The notes below the pieces were generated by a model that saw nothing but the letters and a program-made list of their open reading frames with translations, did no database searches and was not told the DNA's origin. This document shows positions 35,817-45,045 of a stretch of 64,000 nucleotides of DNA, one piece after another. This stretch comes from Candidatus Pelagibacter giovannonii (GTDB taxonomy: Bacteria; Pseudomonadota; Alphaproteobacteria; Pelagibacterales; Pelagibacteraceae): contig NZ_CP038852.1 of the NCBI RefSeq assembly GCF_012276695.1, forward strand, positions 372,001 through 436,000, read 5' to 3'. How positions within the stretch are numbered: the first letter of the stretch is position 1; the number at the start of each line of letters is the position of its first letter. The position numbers were made by a program, and so were the translations under genes.

Positions 35817-36292
35817 TCAATTATATTTTTAACTTTCCCATTTGTAATTTTTTGAATATTAATAAAGTTTATTTTAAATACACAGTTTGGATGTCCAGCT
35901 GCTGCAAAAAGCTGATTAAACCTTTCTAAGGATTTGTCTATTAAAATCTCAATCTTGTTTAAATGACCAATGGGTGAAACACCACCAATTGTGTATCCAG
36001 TTTGGGTTTTAACTTCTTCTGGTGATGCCATTAAAATATCTTTTTTATCTTTCAGCTTTTTAAGTTTATTTAATGAACACCTCTTATCTCCTGCTACTAA
36101 ACATAAAATAAAATCATCCCCAGTCCTAAAAAGTAAGCTTTTGACAATCGCACCTACATTACAATCTAAAGCTTTAGCAGCGTCTTGTGCTGTTCTTGCT
36201 GAATTTTCTAAAATGATAACCTCTAAGGATTTATCAAAATCCTTTAAAAACCTTTCTGCTCTTTTAACAGGCTCTTTATCTAATAAGCTCAT
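35813..36292 (-). CDS. YbaK/aminoacyl-tRNA deacylase domain protein
   Basis: 159 residues from the ATG at 36292 (an upstream GTG-type extension of 11 codons adds nothing conserved). CNVGAIVKSLLFRTGDDFILCLVAGDKR near residue 44 contains the family's catalytic Lys region, and GYTIGGVSPIGHL near 99 is the editing-pocket signature. YbaK and ProX relatives hydrolyse mischarged Cys- or Ala-tRNAPro. Which tRNA is edited here is unknown. It is translationally coupled to the EamA gene and divergent from glnA. Confidence 0.85.
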   Translation of the reverse strand: MSLLDKEPVKRAERFLKDFDKSLEVIILENSARTAQDAAKALDCNVGAIVKSLLFRTGDDFILCLVAGDKRCSLNKLKKLKDKKDILMASPEEVKTQTGYTIGGVSPIGHLNKIEILIDKSLERFNQLFAAAGHPNCVFKINFINIQKITNGKVKNIIE

Positions 36293-36439
36293 ATTGCAAC
36301 TAATAATTGATTGATAATTTAACAAATAATGTTGTAATTCATATGTAAAAAACGCATAGGTGATATTTATTATTCAAGCAATATTATCAAGAAAATATTT
36401 GTTATCTATTGATTACAAAATTTAAAAAAGGGAGAAACT

Positions 36440-37846
36440 ATGACTGCTGCTAACGTTTTAAAATTCATGAAGGAAAAAGAAGTTGAATTTGTTGACTTAA
36501 GATTTTCTGACCCAAGAGGGAAACTTCAACACTTAACAATGGATCATACTATTGTTGACGAGGAAATGTTAAATGAAGGCGTGTTTTTTGATGGCTCATC
36601 TATTGCTGGTTGGAAAGCAATTAACGAATCTGACATGATTTTGAAGCCAGATACTTCAAGACTTGTTATGGATCCTTTTACCTCACACAACACATTAATT
36701 CTTTTTTGTGATATTTTAGATGCTGTTAAAAGATCTCCTTATGAAAGAGACCCAAGAGGAACAGCTAAAAAGGCAGAAGAATATTTAAAAAAATCAGGCG
36801 TTGGTGACAAAGCTTTTTTTGGTCCTGAACCTGAATTTTTTGTATTTGATGATGTAAGAATTAATAATGATCCTAATAACACTGGTTTTAAAATAGATAG
36901 CAAAGAAGGTCCTTATAATTCTGGAACAGAGTATGCAAATGGAAATATGGGTCATAGACCTCCAGTAAAAGGTGGTTATTTTCCAGTACCTCCAGTTGAT
37001 AGTGAACAAGACATGAGAGGTGAATACTTAAAAAGTTTAAAAGAAGTAGGTATCAAAGTTGAAAAACATCACCACGAAGTAGCACCGAGTCAGCATGAAC
37101 TAGGTATGTACTTTGGAACACTTGTTGATCAAGCTGATAATGTTCAGTTGTACAAGTATGTTGTTCAAATGGTTACTCACTCTTTTGGAAAGACTGCAAC
37201 CTTTATGCCTAAACCAATTGCTGGTGATAACGGTTCTGGAATGCATATTCACCAATCAATCTGGAAAAATGATAAGCCAGTTTTTTCAGGCGATAAATAT
37301 GCAGGTTTATCAGAGACAGCACTTCATTACATTGGTGGTATTTTAAAACATGCAAAAGCAATTAATGCTTTTTCAAATGCTACAACAAATAGTTATAAAA
37401 GATTAATTCCTGGTTTTGAAGCACCTGTGCTACTTGCTTACTCTGCAAGAAATAGATCTGCTTCTTGTCGTATACCAATTTCATTAAGTAAAAATGGTGC
37501 AAGATGTGAAATAAGATTTCCTGACGCTTCAGGAAACCCTTATCTAACTTTTGCTGCTATGCTTATGGCTGGTTTAGATGGAATTAAGAATAAAATACAT
37601 CCTGGTGAATCTTTTGATAAAGATCTTTATGATTTACCCCCTGAAGAAGTTAAAAATATTCCAACTGTTTGTGGTTCTCTAAGAGAAGCCATGGAAAGCT
37701 TGGATAAAGATAGAGAGTTTTTAACTGAAGGTGGTGTTTTTACTGACGATCAAATAGATGCTTACATCGCATTAAAATTTGAAGAGATACATAGATTTGA
37801 ACATGCACCTCATCCTGTAGAGTTTGAGATGTATTACAGCAGCTAA
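36440..37846 (+). CDS. glnA: Type I glutamine synthetase
   Basis: A 468-residue GlnA of the adenylylated GSI-beta kind. The beta-grasp start [18 protein letters not shown] (about 15-32), [12 protein letters not shown] near 127, [16 protein letters not shown] near 208, [12 protein letters not shown] near 265 and NRSASCRIP near 344 are present. The adenylylation tyrosine is conserved in [10 protein letters not shown] (about 396). It assimilates ammonium into glutamine. A strong ribosome site (AAGGGAG) precedes the ATG. The 147-base gap to the YbaK gene holds the promoter; no sigma-54 site was found in it. Confidence 0.96.
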   Translation: MTAANVLKFMKEKEVEFVDLRFSDPRGKLQHLTMDHTIVDEEMLNEGVFFDGSSIAGWKAINESDMILKPDTSRLVMDPFTSHNTLILFCDILDAVKRSPYERDPRGTAKKAEEYLKKSGVGDKAFFGPEPEFFVFDDVRINNDPNNTGFKIDSKEGPYNSGTEYANGNMGHRPPVKGGYFPVPPVDSEQDMRGEYLKSLKEVGIKVEKHHHEVAPSQHELGMYFGTLVDQADNVQLYKYVVQMVTHSFGKTATFMPKPIAGDNGSGMHIHQSIWKNDKPVFSGDKYAGLSETALHYIGGILKHAKAINAFSNATTNSYKRLIPGFEAPVLLAYSARNRSASCRIPISLSKNGARCEIRFPDASGNPYLTFAAMLMAGLDGIKNKIHPGESFDKDLYDLPPEEVKNIPTVCGSLREAMESLDKDREFLTEGGVFTDDQIDAYIALKFEEIHRFEHAPHPVEFEMYYSS

Positions 37847-37852
37847 GACTAA

Positions 37853-38023
37853 TTACTGTCTAGTTGTTGCGATTGTATCTTTGTTAATTCCCTTTTTGAC
37901 AACGTAATCCTGCGTGCCGTTAGCACCAGTGTTTACTTCTTTTCGAAGAGTCTTGAAGAAAGTTCTTTCTTTCAGTGACTTTTCTAAAGATTTAACAAGA
38001 TTTTTAAATTCGAATTTGTTCAT
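37853..38023 (-). CDS. Small conserved-looking hypothetical protein, 56 residues
   Basis: An open frame from ATG (38023) to TAA (37853), convergent with glnA and only 6 bases past its stop. The translation begins MNKFEFKNLVKSLEK and continues with TFFKTLRKEVNTGANGTQ, DYVVKKGINKD and ends TTRQ. It is basic, has no membrane segment, and its G+C is higher than its surroundings, with no stop across a region otherwise without a gene. I do not recognise the family. Its presence beside glnA may be chance. Confidence 0.6.
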   Translation of the reverse strand: MNKFEFKNLVKSLEKSLKERTFFKTLRKEVNTGANGTQDYVVKKGINKDTIATTRQ

Positions 38024-38081
38024 ACCTATTTAATACCTTAGATATGTGATATTTGCAATACTGATATGCGTTAAAGTAATA

Positions 38082-38414
38082 TTAAACTTTGAATGATTCA
38101 CCACAACCACAACGCTCAGATTCATTGGGGTTATTAAATACAAATGATGATGAAAATTCTTCTTTTTTATAGTCCATTTCAGTGCCTAATAAGTACATAA
38201 CAGCTGCAGCATCCACAAAAACCTTAACACCTTTGTCTTCAATTATTTCATCTGATGGGTTAATTTCTTTTGCATATTCCATTACATAAGACATACCAGC
38301 ACAACCACCAGACTTAACTGCAACTCTAACACCAATTGAATTCGACTCAACTCCAGACATAATTTCTTTAATACGACTTGCAGCATTATCACTTAATTTA
38401 ATTATAGGGTTCAT
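38082..38414 (-). CDS. Iron-sulfur cluster carrier, IscA/SufA/HesB family
   Basis: A 110-residue A-type carrier. The three conserved cysteines are in SGGCAGMSYV (about 31-40) and the C-terminal ERCGCGESF (about 100-108). It receives [Fe-S] clusters from the SufBCD scaffold and hands them to target enzymes. Last gene of the suf operon, its start overlaps the end of sufT by one base. Confidence 0.92.
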   Translation of the reverse strand: MNPIIKLSDNAASRIKEIMSGVESNSIGVRVAVKSGGCAGMSYVMEYAKEINPSDEIIEDKGVKVFVDAAAVMYLLGTEMDYKKEEFSSSFVFNNPNESERCGCGESFKV

Positions 38415-38710
38415 TATAGATTTAACTCCAATTTAGCAGCTTCCGACATCATTGATTTTTCCCAAGGTGGTTCAAAAACTAAATCTAGATCAACTTCTTC
38501 AATACCCTCTACTTGCATCGCACTATCTTTAACTTCCTGAGGTAAACTTTCTGCAACAGGACAATTTGGTGTAGTCAAGGTCATTATAATTTTAGCTTTA
38601 GTCTCGTTTACCTTAACATCATAAATTAAACCTAATTCATAAATATTGACCGGTATCTCTGGGTCATAAATTTTTCTAATTTCAGCTATTACTTGTTCTC
38701 TTAAATCCAT
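38414..38710 (-). CDS. sufT: SufT / DUF59 (MIP18) family Fe-S assembly protein
   Basis: A 98-residue DUF59 protein. DPEIPVNIYELGLIYDV (about 17-33) and LTTPNCPVAESLPQEV (about 45-60) with the single conserved Cys are the family hallmarks, as in SufT and eukaryotic CIA2. It helps mature Fe-S proteins. It sits between sufU and the A-type carrier with 3-base spacing on one side and a one-base overlap on the other. Confidence 0.9.
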   Translation of the reverse strand: MDLREQVIAEIRKIYDPEIPVNIYELGLIYDVKVNETKAKIIMTLTTPNCPVAESLPQEVKDSAMQVEGIEEVDLDLVFEPPWEKSMMSEAAKLELNL

Positions 38711-38713
38711 AAT

Positions 38714-39184
38714 TTAATCTAATTTTTCAGTATTAATTTCTTCTTGAGTATTGTCAATCGCAGAAACTAAAGTGTGCCATGATAAAGTTGCACATTTTAC
38801 CCTCATTGGATATTTTTTTACTCCAGATAAGCACATTAATTTAGTTTTTTCATCCTCTTTTAAATTTTCTGAATTTAATTTAGGATTTTCTTTTATCATT
38901 CCTAAAAAATCTTCAATAATTTCTTTAGCTTCATGTTCATTCTTACCTTTAATTAAGTCTGTCATAATTGAAGCTGACGCCATTGAGATAGCGCAACCAC
39001 TACCTTCAAAAGAAATATCTTCTACTATTTTTTGTCCATTAAGTTTTAAATAAACATGCACATTGTCACCACATAAAGGGTTATGTCCTTTAGCGTCTTT
39101 ATTAAAATCATCAGTCTTACCGAGGTTTCTTGGATTTTTACCATGCTCTAGTATTATTTCTTGATATAATTCTTTTAAGTTCAT
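38714..39184 (-). CDS. sufU: SufU/IscU-type Fe-S assembly protein
   Basis: A 156-residue protein of the SufU branch. Its cysteines lie in HNPLCGDNVHV (about 34-44), FEGSGCAISMASASIM (about 59-74) and RVKCATLSWHTL near 130. The insert between the second and third Cys and the GCAISMAS motif favour SufU, which accepts sulfur from SufS, over IscU scaffold. It overlaps sufS by 4 bases. Confidence 0.9.
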   Translation of the reverse strand: MNLKELYQEIILEHGKNPRNLGKTDDFNKDAKGHNPLCGDNVHVYLKLNGQKIVEDISFEGSGCAISMASASIMTDLIKGKNEHEAKEIIEDFLGMIKENPKLNSENLKEDEKTKLMCLSGVKKYPMRVKCATLSWHTLVSAIDNTQEEINTEKLD

Positions 39185-40401
39185 TTTTGATTAAAAATTT
39201 TTTTACAATTATTTATTGCATCATTAAGTTTATCTAAATCTTCTCTCGTATTATAAATTCCAACAGATGCTCGCGAGCTTGCGGGTATATTTAATTTATC
39301 ATGTAGAATTTGACAGCAATGATGACCCGCTCTTATTGCTACTCCATCTTCATCTAAAATAGTTGCTACATCATGTGGATGAATACCCTCAATAGTAAAA
39401 GATAAAACTCCACCTTTATTTTTAGGGTTACCAATTAATTTAACTGAGTTATTTTTTTGTAATAGTTTCTGCCCATATTCAACTAAGCCAGCTTCATGTT
39501 TCACCAAATTATCTATACCAATTCTTTCTAAAAATTTAATAGACTGATCAAATGCAATCACTTGAGCTGTAGCCATAGTCCCTGCTTCAAATTTATTGGG
39601 TAAATCACCATAAGAAATTCTATCTTTTTTAACTTCATTGATCATTCCACCACCACCTTGATATGGTGGCAATTCTTCTAGCCATTTTTTTTTACCATAC
39701 AAAATACCTAAACCAGTTGGGCCATACATTTTGTGGCAAGAAATTGCGTAAAAATCACAATCAAGATCTTGCATATCTAATCTTAAATGAGGAGCACCCT
39801 GACAACCATCAACTACAACAATTATTCCTTTTGAATGAGCAAGTTCTGTAATTTCTTTTATTGGTAAAATAGCACCAGTAACATTTGATAAATGTGTAAT
39901 TGAAATTACTTTTGTTCTTTGGGTAATTTTTTTTTCTATCTCTTCTAATGTAACTTCACCATCTTCATTGATTTCAGCGAAATTAATTTTTATATTTTTT
40001 GATTTTCTTAGAAAATGCCAAGGTACATAATTAGAATGGTGCTCCAATTCTGTGATGAGCACTTCATCACCTTCTTGTAAATAATTTTGACCCAATGTAT
40101 TAGCAACTAAATTAAGTGCTTCCGTTGCACCTTTAGTAAAAACAATTTCATTTTTATCCTTAGCATTAATAAACTTTTGAACTGAAGTTCTTGTGTTCTC
40201 ATATAAATTAGTAGCAGCAACAGCTAGATAATGAACACTTCTCCCTACATTAGAAAATTCTTTAGTATAAAATTCATTAATTCTATCTATTACAACTTTT
40301 GGTTTTTGAGAAGAATTTGCACTATCAAGATAAACTAAATCATTATTTTGAATTTTTTCGTCAAAAATAGGGAACTCTTTCTTTATCGTATCTATATTCA
40401 T
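39181..40401 (-). CDS. sufS: Cysteine desulfurase SufS
   Basis: A 406-residue PLP enzyme of the group II desulfurases. TKGATEALNLVAN near 89, TELEHHSNYVPW near 120, the lysine that binds PLP in AISCHKMYGPTGLG near 219, and the active-site Cys in IRAGHHCCQIL near 361 are intact. It removes sulfur from L-cysteine as a persulfide and passes it to SufU. Overlaps sufD and sufU by 4 bases each, so the operon is tightly coupled. Confidence 0.94.
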   Translation of the reverse strand: MNIDTIKKEFPIFDEKIQNNDLVYLDSANSSQKPKVVIDRINEFYTKEFSNVGRSVHYLAVAATNLYENTRTSVQKFINAKDKNEIVFTKGATEALNLVANTLGQNYLQEGDEVLITELEHHSNYVPWHFLRKSKNIKINFAEINEDGEVTLEEIEKKITQRTKVISITHLSNVTGAILPIKEITELAHSKGIIVVVDGCQGAPHLRLDMQDLDCDFYAISCHKMYGPTGLGILYGKKKWLEELPPYQGGGGMINEVKKDRISYGDLPNKFEAGTMATAQVIAFDQSIKFLERIGIDNLVKHEAGLVEYGQKLLQKNNSVKLIGNPKNKGGVLSFTIEGIHPHDVATILDEDGVAIRAGHHCCQILHDKLNIPASSRASVGIYNTREDLDKLNDAINNCKKIFNQK

Positions 40402-41645
40402 TCTTTAACTCCAATCATATTTTTTATCAAATTTTTAATTTCAGAATCTGTTATTTTTTCTATTACATCTAGCAAAAATCCATTGATTAAAAGTTCTCTT
40501 GATTGCTGATAATTTAATCCCCTGGACATTAAATAAAATATTGAGTCCTCATTTAAACTCCCTGATGAAGATCCATGTGAACATTTTACATCATCTGCAT
40601 AAATTTCTAATTCTGGTTTTGCGTTAAATTCAGATGCTTCATTTAATAGAATTGCTTTACTTAGTTGATAACCATCTGTTTTCTGTGCTTCAGAATTAAC
40701 AAATATTTTACCTTGATATACAGCTTTAGAACTATCATCTAAAACACTTTTTACTAATTGATAACTTTTAGTATTTTCTGTTAAGTGATTTATAGTTGTT
40801 CTAATTTCATGATGCCTATCCTTAGACAGTGAAAAAATACCATTTATAAATGCTGACGAATATTTTCCTTTTAAATTACAATTAATTTCATTTTTACAAA
40901 AATTTGATCCTGAAGATAAAATAAATGTTTCTGAAACACTATTTTTTTCTTGCTCAATATTATTAAAAGAATATTTAATATTTTTATTTTCAAATTTATC
41001 TATTTTATAATTTTTTAAAACCGCGTTTTCTTTTAAATCAAAGCTATAAAAAATATTTAAAAAATTCTTTTCAGAAGTATCGTTAAATAAGTCAATTAGT
41101 CTTAGAGAACTATCTTTATCTAGTTCAAAATCTAATCTTAAATTTATATTTTTGGACCAAATTTTAGAGTTAGTTGTGTGATAAATAATAAGTGGTTTTG
41201 CTAATTGATAACCTCTTTTTACCAGTATTTTAAAAGATTTGTTGGTAAAGGCATTATTTAAATCAGATAAAGAATTATTATTATTAAATTTATTAATAGT
41301 TTCAGATTGATCAATTATTTCTATTTGGTCTTTTTTTTCATAATCAAAATCAATTTTTTCAATTCTGCCATTTATAAAGACTATTTTGTTATGCTCTAGT
41401 CCATCAACGAATACAGAAGTATCAACTTTGCTTGTAGACGTGTAATCACTATAAAAACTTAGTGTCCCAATATTTTTTTTTATTATTTGATTAAGATCAG
41501 AGAATTTCCAATCTTCTTCTCTTCTGTTTGGAAATCCTTTATTAATAAAATTATCTAAATAAAATTTTTTTATTTCAATATCTTTTTGAGATAAACTTAA
41601 ATTTTCAATAATATTGTCAAAATCTTTTTGTAATTGCTCTTTCAT
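40398..41645 (-). CDS. sufD: Fe-S cluster assembly protein SufD
   Basis: A 415-residue SufD. The N-terminal GFPNRREEDWKFSDL segment near residue 33 and the C-terminal beta-helix core with KPELEIYADDVKCSHGSSSGSLNEDSIFYLMSRG near 343 are typical. The conserved HG pair after KCS is the scaffold's cluster-site region. It forms the SufBC2D scaffold with SufB and SufC. Base composition is very A/T rich, with many Asn/Lys in the middle part. It begins one base before sufC ends. Confidence 0.92.
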   Translation of the reverse strand: MKEQLQKDFDNIIENLSLSQKDIEIKKFYLDNFINKGFPNRREEDWKFSDLNQIIKKNIGTLSFYSDYTSTSKVDTSVFVDGLEHNKIVFINGRIEKIDFDYEKKDQIEIIDQSETINKFNNNNSLSDLNNAFTNKSFKILVKRGYQLAKPLIIYHTTNSKIWSKNINLRLDFELDKDSSLRLIDLFNDTSEKNFLNIFYSFDLKENAVLKNYKIDKFENKNIKYSFNNIEQEKNSVSETFILSSGSNFCKNEINCNLKGKYSSAFINGIFSLSKDRHHEIRTTINHLTENTKSYQLVKSVLDDSSKAVYQGKIFVNSEAQKTDGYQLSKAILLNEASEFNAKPELEIYADDVKCSHGSSSGSLNEDSIFYLMSRGLNYQQSRELLINGFLLDVIEKITDSEIKNLIKNMIGVKE

Positions 41646-42380
41646 TTAGTGAAAATTTTCATACCCCTTTTTTTCTAATTCTAAGGCTAAGTCTGCACCT
41701 CCAGATTTAACAATTTTTCCATCCATCAAAACATGAACAAAATCAGGTTTGATATAATCTAATAAACGTTGATAATGCGTAATTATTAAAAATGAATTTT
41801 TGTTGTCTCTTAAAGTATTCACGCCATCAGCAACAATTTTTAAAGCGTCGATATCTAATCCTGAATCTGTTTCATCTAAAATAGATAATTTTGGAGCTAA
41901 TAACGACATTTGTAAAATTTCATTTTTCTTTTTTTCTCCACCTGAAAAACCAACATTTAATTGTCGATTTAATTTCTCCTCATCAAATTTAAGTTCTTTC
42001 GCTTTTTTCTTCACAAGCTTTAAAAATTCTATAGCGTCTAGCTCTTTTTCACCTCTTGCTTTCCTCACCGCATTTAACGATGTCTTTAAAAATATATTTG
42101 TATTAACTCCCGGTATCTCTAACGGATATTGAAAAGCTAAGAATATACCTTTATGTGCTCTTTCTTCTGTTTCAAGTTCAAATAAATCCTTTTCCTCAAA
42201 AAGTATTTCTCCTGAGACTTCATAGCCTTTTTTTCCAGATAAAATATTTGATAATGTGCTTTTACCAGATCCATTTGGGCCCATAATAGCATGAACCTCT
42301 CCAGGATTTATATTAAGAGAAAATTCTTTTAAAATTTCTTTGTTGTCAATTTTTGCATTTAATTTGTTTATTTTTAACAT
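41646..42380 (-). CDS. sufC: Fe-S cluster assembly ATPase SufC
   Basis: A 244-residue ABC-type ATPase. Walker A GPNGSGKSTL (about 35-44), the Q-loop in LAFQYPLEIPG, signature GFSGGEKKKNEI near 149 and Walker B KLSILDETDSGLD near 168 are all present, plus the switch ITHYQRLL. It powers remodelling of the SufB-SufD scaffold. Its ATG overlaps the sufB stop by one base. Confidence 0.95.
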   Translation of the reverse strand: MLKINKLNAKIDNKEILKEFSLNINPGEVHAIMGPNGSGKSTLSNILSGKKGYEVSGEILFEEKDLFELETEERAHKGIFLAFQYPLEIPGVNTNIFLKTSLNAVRKARGEKELDAIEFLKLVKKKAKELKFDEEKLNRQLNVGFSGGEKKKNEILQMSLLAPKLSILDETDSGLDIDALKIVADGVNTLRDNKNSFLIITHYQRLLDYIKPDFVHVLMDGKIVKSGGADLALELEKKGYENFH

Positions 42381-43822
42381 TATCCAACGCTTCCTTCTAA
42401 ACTGATACCAACAAGTTTTTGAGCTTCAACTGCAAATTCCATAGGTAACTGTTGCAGAACTTCTTTGCAGAATCCATTTACTATTAACCCAACTGCTTCT
42501 TCTTGGCTTAAACCTCTTTGCTGGCAATAATGTAACTGTTCTTCACTTATTTTTGAAGTTGTTGCCTCGTGAGCAATATTAGACTCAGAGTTTTTATTTT
42601 TAATATATGGAACCGTATGTGCTCCACATTTGTTACCCATTAATAACGAGTCACATTGGGTATAATTGTTAGAATTTGATGCTTTAGAGGAAATATCGAC
42701 AAGCCCTCTGTAAGTCATATCTGAAAATCCTGCACTTATTCCTTTCGAAATAATTTTACTCTTTGTATTTTTGCCTAAATGGATCATTTTTGTACCTGTG
42801 TCAGCTTTTTGATGATTATTTGTAATTGCTATAGAGTAAAATTCTCCGACAGAATTATCCCCTTTTAAAATACAACTTGGATATTTCCAAGTAATAGCAG
42901 AACCCGTTTCTACTTGTGTCCATGAAATTTTAGAATTTTTACCTTTGCACAAACCACGTTTAGTAACAAAATTATATATTCCACCTTTTCCATTTTTATC
43001 TCCAGGATACCAATTTTGTACTGTCGAATATTTTATTTCAGCATCATCTAGTGCTATCAACTCTACGTTAGCAGCATGTAATTGATTTTCATCTCTCATT
43101 GGAGCTGTACAACCTTCTAGATAACTCACATAACTTCCTTTATCAGCTACAATCAAAGTTCTTTCAAACTGACCTGTATTTGAAGCATTAATTCTAAAGT
43201 AAGTTGATAATTCCATTGGACATCTTACGCCCTCAGGTATGTATGCAAATGAACCATCGGTAAAAACAGCAGAATTAAGAGTTGCAAAAAAATGATCAGT
43301 TGTAGGAATTACAGATCCTAAATATTTCTTAACTAGTTCAGGATGATTTTGAATAGCCTCCGATATAGGACAGAAGATAATTCCTAACTTGGATAATTCT
43401 TCTCTAAAAGTTGTGGCAACTGAGACAGAGTCAAATACTGCATCTACAGCAATACCATTTAATCTTGCTTGTTCTTGAAGTGGGATCCCAAGTTTTTTAT
43501 ATGTCTCTAAAAGTTTTGGATCTAATTCATCTAAACTTTTAGGTTTATCATCCATACTTTTTGGTGCTGAATAATAATATAAATCTTGATAATCAATTTT
43601 TGGATACTTAGGTTTTTGCCAATCTGGTTCTTTTAATTGTTTAAATCTTTCAAATGCTTTTAATCTAAAATCAAGCATCCACTTAGGTTCTTTTTTAATA
43701 TTTGAAATAAATTTAATTACCTCTTCATTTAAACCTTTGGGTGCTCTAGTGCTTTCAATATCGGTTGAAAAACCATATTTATAATCTTTTAACTTTTCTA
43801 TTTCTTTTTCTCTAGCGTCCAT
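42380..43822 (-). CDS. sufB: Fe-S cluster assembly protein SufB
   Basis: A 480-residue Suf[27 protein letters not shown] near 265 and [19 protein letters not shown] near 375 are the scaffold core motifs, with the cluster Cys in [34 protein letters not shown] near the C-terminus is the SufB/SufD contact. SufB receives sulfur and builds the nascent cluster. First structural gene after the regulator, one base from it. Confidence 0.95.
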   Translation of the reverse strand: MDAREKEIEKLKDYKYGFSTDIESTRAPKGLNEEVIKFISNIKKEPKWMLDFRLKAFERFKQLKEPDWQKPKYPKIDYQDLYYYSAPKSMDDKPKSLDELDPKLLETYKKLGIPLQEQARLNGIAVDAVFDSVSVATTFREELSKLGIIFCPISEAIQNHPELVKKYLGSVIPTTDHFFATLNSAVFTDGSFAYIPEGVRCPMELSTYFRINASNTGQFERTLIVADKGSYVSYLEGCTAPMRDENQLHAANVELIALDDAEIKYSTVQNWYPGDKNGKGGIYNFVTKRGLCKGKNSKISWTQVETGSAITWKYPSCILKGDNSVGEFYSIAITNNHQKADTGTKMIHLGKNTKSKIISKGISAGFSDMTYRGLVDISSKASNSNNYTQCDSLLMGNKCGAHTVPYIKNKNSESNIAHEATTSKISEEQLHYCQQRGLSQEEAVGLIVNGFCKEVLQQLPMEFAVEAQKLVGISLEGSVG

Positions 43823-43823
43823 T

Positions 43824-44249
43824 TTAATTTCTACTTTCTAATGAGTTGCTTATAAGATCTTTCAAGTTTTTTTGTTCAAAAAAATTATTAATATGAATCT
43901 CAAGTTCATCCCACAAATTATGAGTAATGCACTTTGTTGTCTTGCTGTTACATCCTTTTTTAGATTCTTTTTTACATTGAACAGTTTTAACTTCTTCATC
44001 TACAGCACTAAGTATATTTGCTAATTTAATTTCTTCTGGTTTTTTGTTTAAGATATAACCACCATTAGTTCCTCTAATGCTTTTGACAATATTGTATTTT
44101 TTTAATTTAGAAAAAATTTGTTCTAAAAAATCTAAGGAAATTCCTTGTCTTAACGATATATCTCTTAAAGATACTGGATTAGCACTATTGAACTTAGCAA
44201 GGTCAGCTAAAGCCATTACCGCATATCTACCTTTTGATGTTAATTTCAT
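43824..44249 (-). CDS. iscR: Rrf2 family Fe-S-sensing transcriptional regulator (IscR-like)
   Basis: A 141-residue Rrf2 protein. The winged helix at residues 1-65 starts [18 protein letters not shown], with the wing in [18 protein letters not shown] sequence near 57. Three cysteines in [18 protein letters not shown] (about 91-107) match the [2Fe-2S] ligands of IscR. It would repress the suf operon when it holds a cluster. A 21-bp operator lies over its own promoter (44283-44303), indicating autoregulation. Confidence 0.9.
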   Translation of the reverse strand: MKLTSKGRYAVMALADLAKFNSANPVSLRDISLRQGISLDFLEQIFSKLKKYNIVKSIRGTNGGYILNKKPEEIKLANILSAVDEEVKTVQCKKESKKGCNSKTTKCITHNLWDELEIHINNFFEQKNLKDLISNSLESRN

Positions 44250-44282
44250 ATTTACCCTTATTTAAGAAGGCTTTTTATATAA

Positions 44283-44303
44283 ACTTGACTAAATTAGTCA
44301 AGT
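44283..44303. promoter_or_regulatory. Rrf2/IscR operator overlapping the suf operon promoter
   Basis: Arms ACTTGACTAA and TTAGTCAAGT, each 10 bp, flank one central base in a perfect inverted repeat, 34 bases before the regulator's ATG. On the minus strand TTGACT (44301-44296) serves as -35, with TATAAA (44279-44274) 16 bases later as -10, so a bound repressor would cover the -35 and spacer. Confidence 0.72.
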
Positions 44304-44386
44304 ATACAATATAAAAAAAAGATAACATATTGTCGCTTAGTTATGATAAGTGTATTTTTTTTTGAGAATAATAATCAATATCATTT

Positions 44387-45043
44387 ATGGACAATAAAAT
44401 AGTAGAAGTATTTATACCTGGACCTGCCGGAAGAATGGAAGCCAAGTATTACAAAAGTGAAAAAATTACATCACCAATAGCCTTAGTATTACAACCTCAC
44501 CCTCAATATGGAGGAACAATGAATAATAAAGTTGTAGTTGATACATTTCATACTTTTATGGAAAACGGGTTTTCTGTATGTAGGGTAAACTTTAGAGGTG
44601 TTGGAAAAAGTGATGGTGAATTTGATAATGGTCAAGGCGAACTAGCTGATGCAGCTGCAGCCCTAGACTGGTTAGAACGTGAAAATTTTGACAACTCACA
44701 ATGTTGGGTTTCAGGATTTTCTTTTGGATCACTAATAGCAATGCAACTACTAATGAGAAGACCAGAAATAAATAGATTTATTGCAATATCACCACAACCA
44801 AATGTTTATGATTTTTCATTTTTATCTCCATGCCCTACTTCTGGTTTAATGATTTATGGTAAAAAAGATGAGTTAGTTCCCTTGGAACATATTACAGATT
44901 TAGATAAAAGATTAAGTGCTCAAAAAGGTATTAAAGTTGACTTTCAAGCTATAAATGATGCTAATCATTTTTTTACTAAAACAGAAGATGTATTGGTAAA
45001 AAGCTTAGATAAATATATCAAAAAAGAATCTGCTTTATTTTAA
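44387..45043 (+). CDS. Alpha/beta hydrolase (dienelactone hydrolase/CocE-like fold)
   Basis: A 218-residue hydrolase. LVLQPHPQYGGTMNNKVV (about 33-50) is the oxyanion-side His-Pro loop, VNFRGVGKSDGEFDNG near 66 a second family motif, and GFSFGS (about 106-111) the nucleophile elbow with Ser. The acid is Asp in GKKDELVP near 160 and the base His in DANHFF near 190. Related to an uncharacterised family annotated as YqiA/DUF-type hydrolases in Alphaproteobacteria. The substrate is unknown. Convergent with anmK, divergent from iscR. Confidence 0.82.
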   Translation: MDNKIVEVFIPGPAGRMEAKYYKSEKITSPIALVLQPHPQYGGTMNNKVVVDTFHTFMENGFSVCRVNFRGVGKSDGEFDNGQGELADAAAALDWLERENFDNSQCWVSGFSFGSLIAMQLLMRRPEINRFIAISPQPNVYDFSFLSPCPTSGLMIYGKKDELVPLEHITDLDKRLSAQKGIKVDFQAINDANHFFTKTEDVLVKSLDKYIKKESALF

Positions 45044-45045
45044 TC

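Noticed and set aside
36311..36390. Inverted repeat TTGATAAT...ATTATCAA upstream of glnA
   Set aside because: Eight A/T-rich bases 64 bases apart are expected by chance in DNA of this composition.
36794..37009. Open frames on the opposite strand inside glnA and other conserved genes
   Set aside because: They follow codon structure of the real gene on the other strand and have no recognisable protein features.
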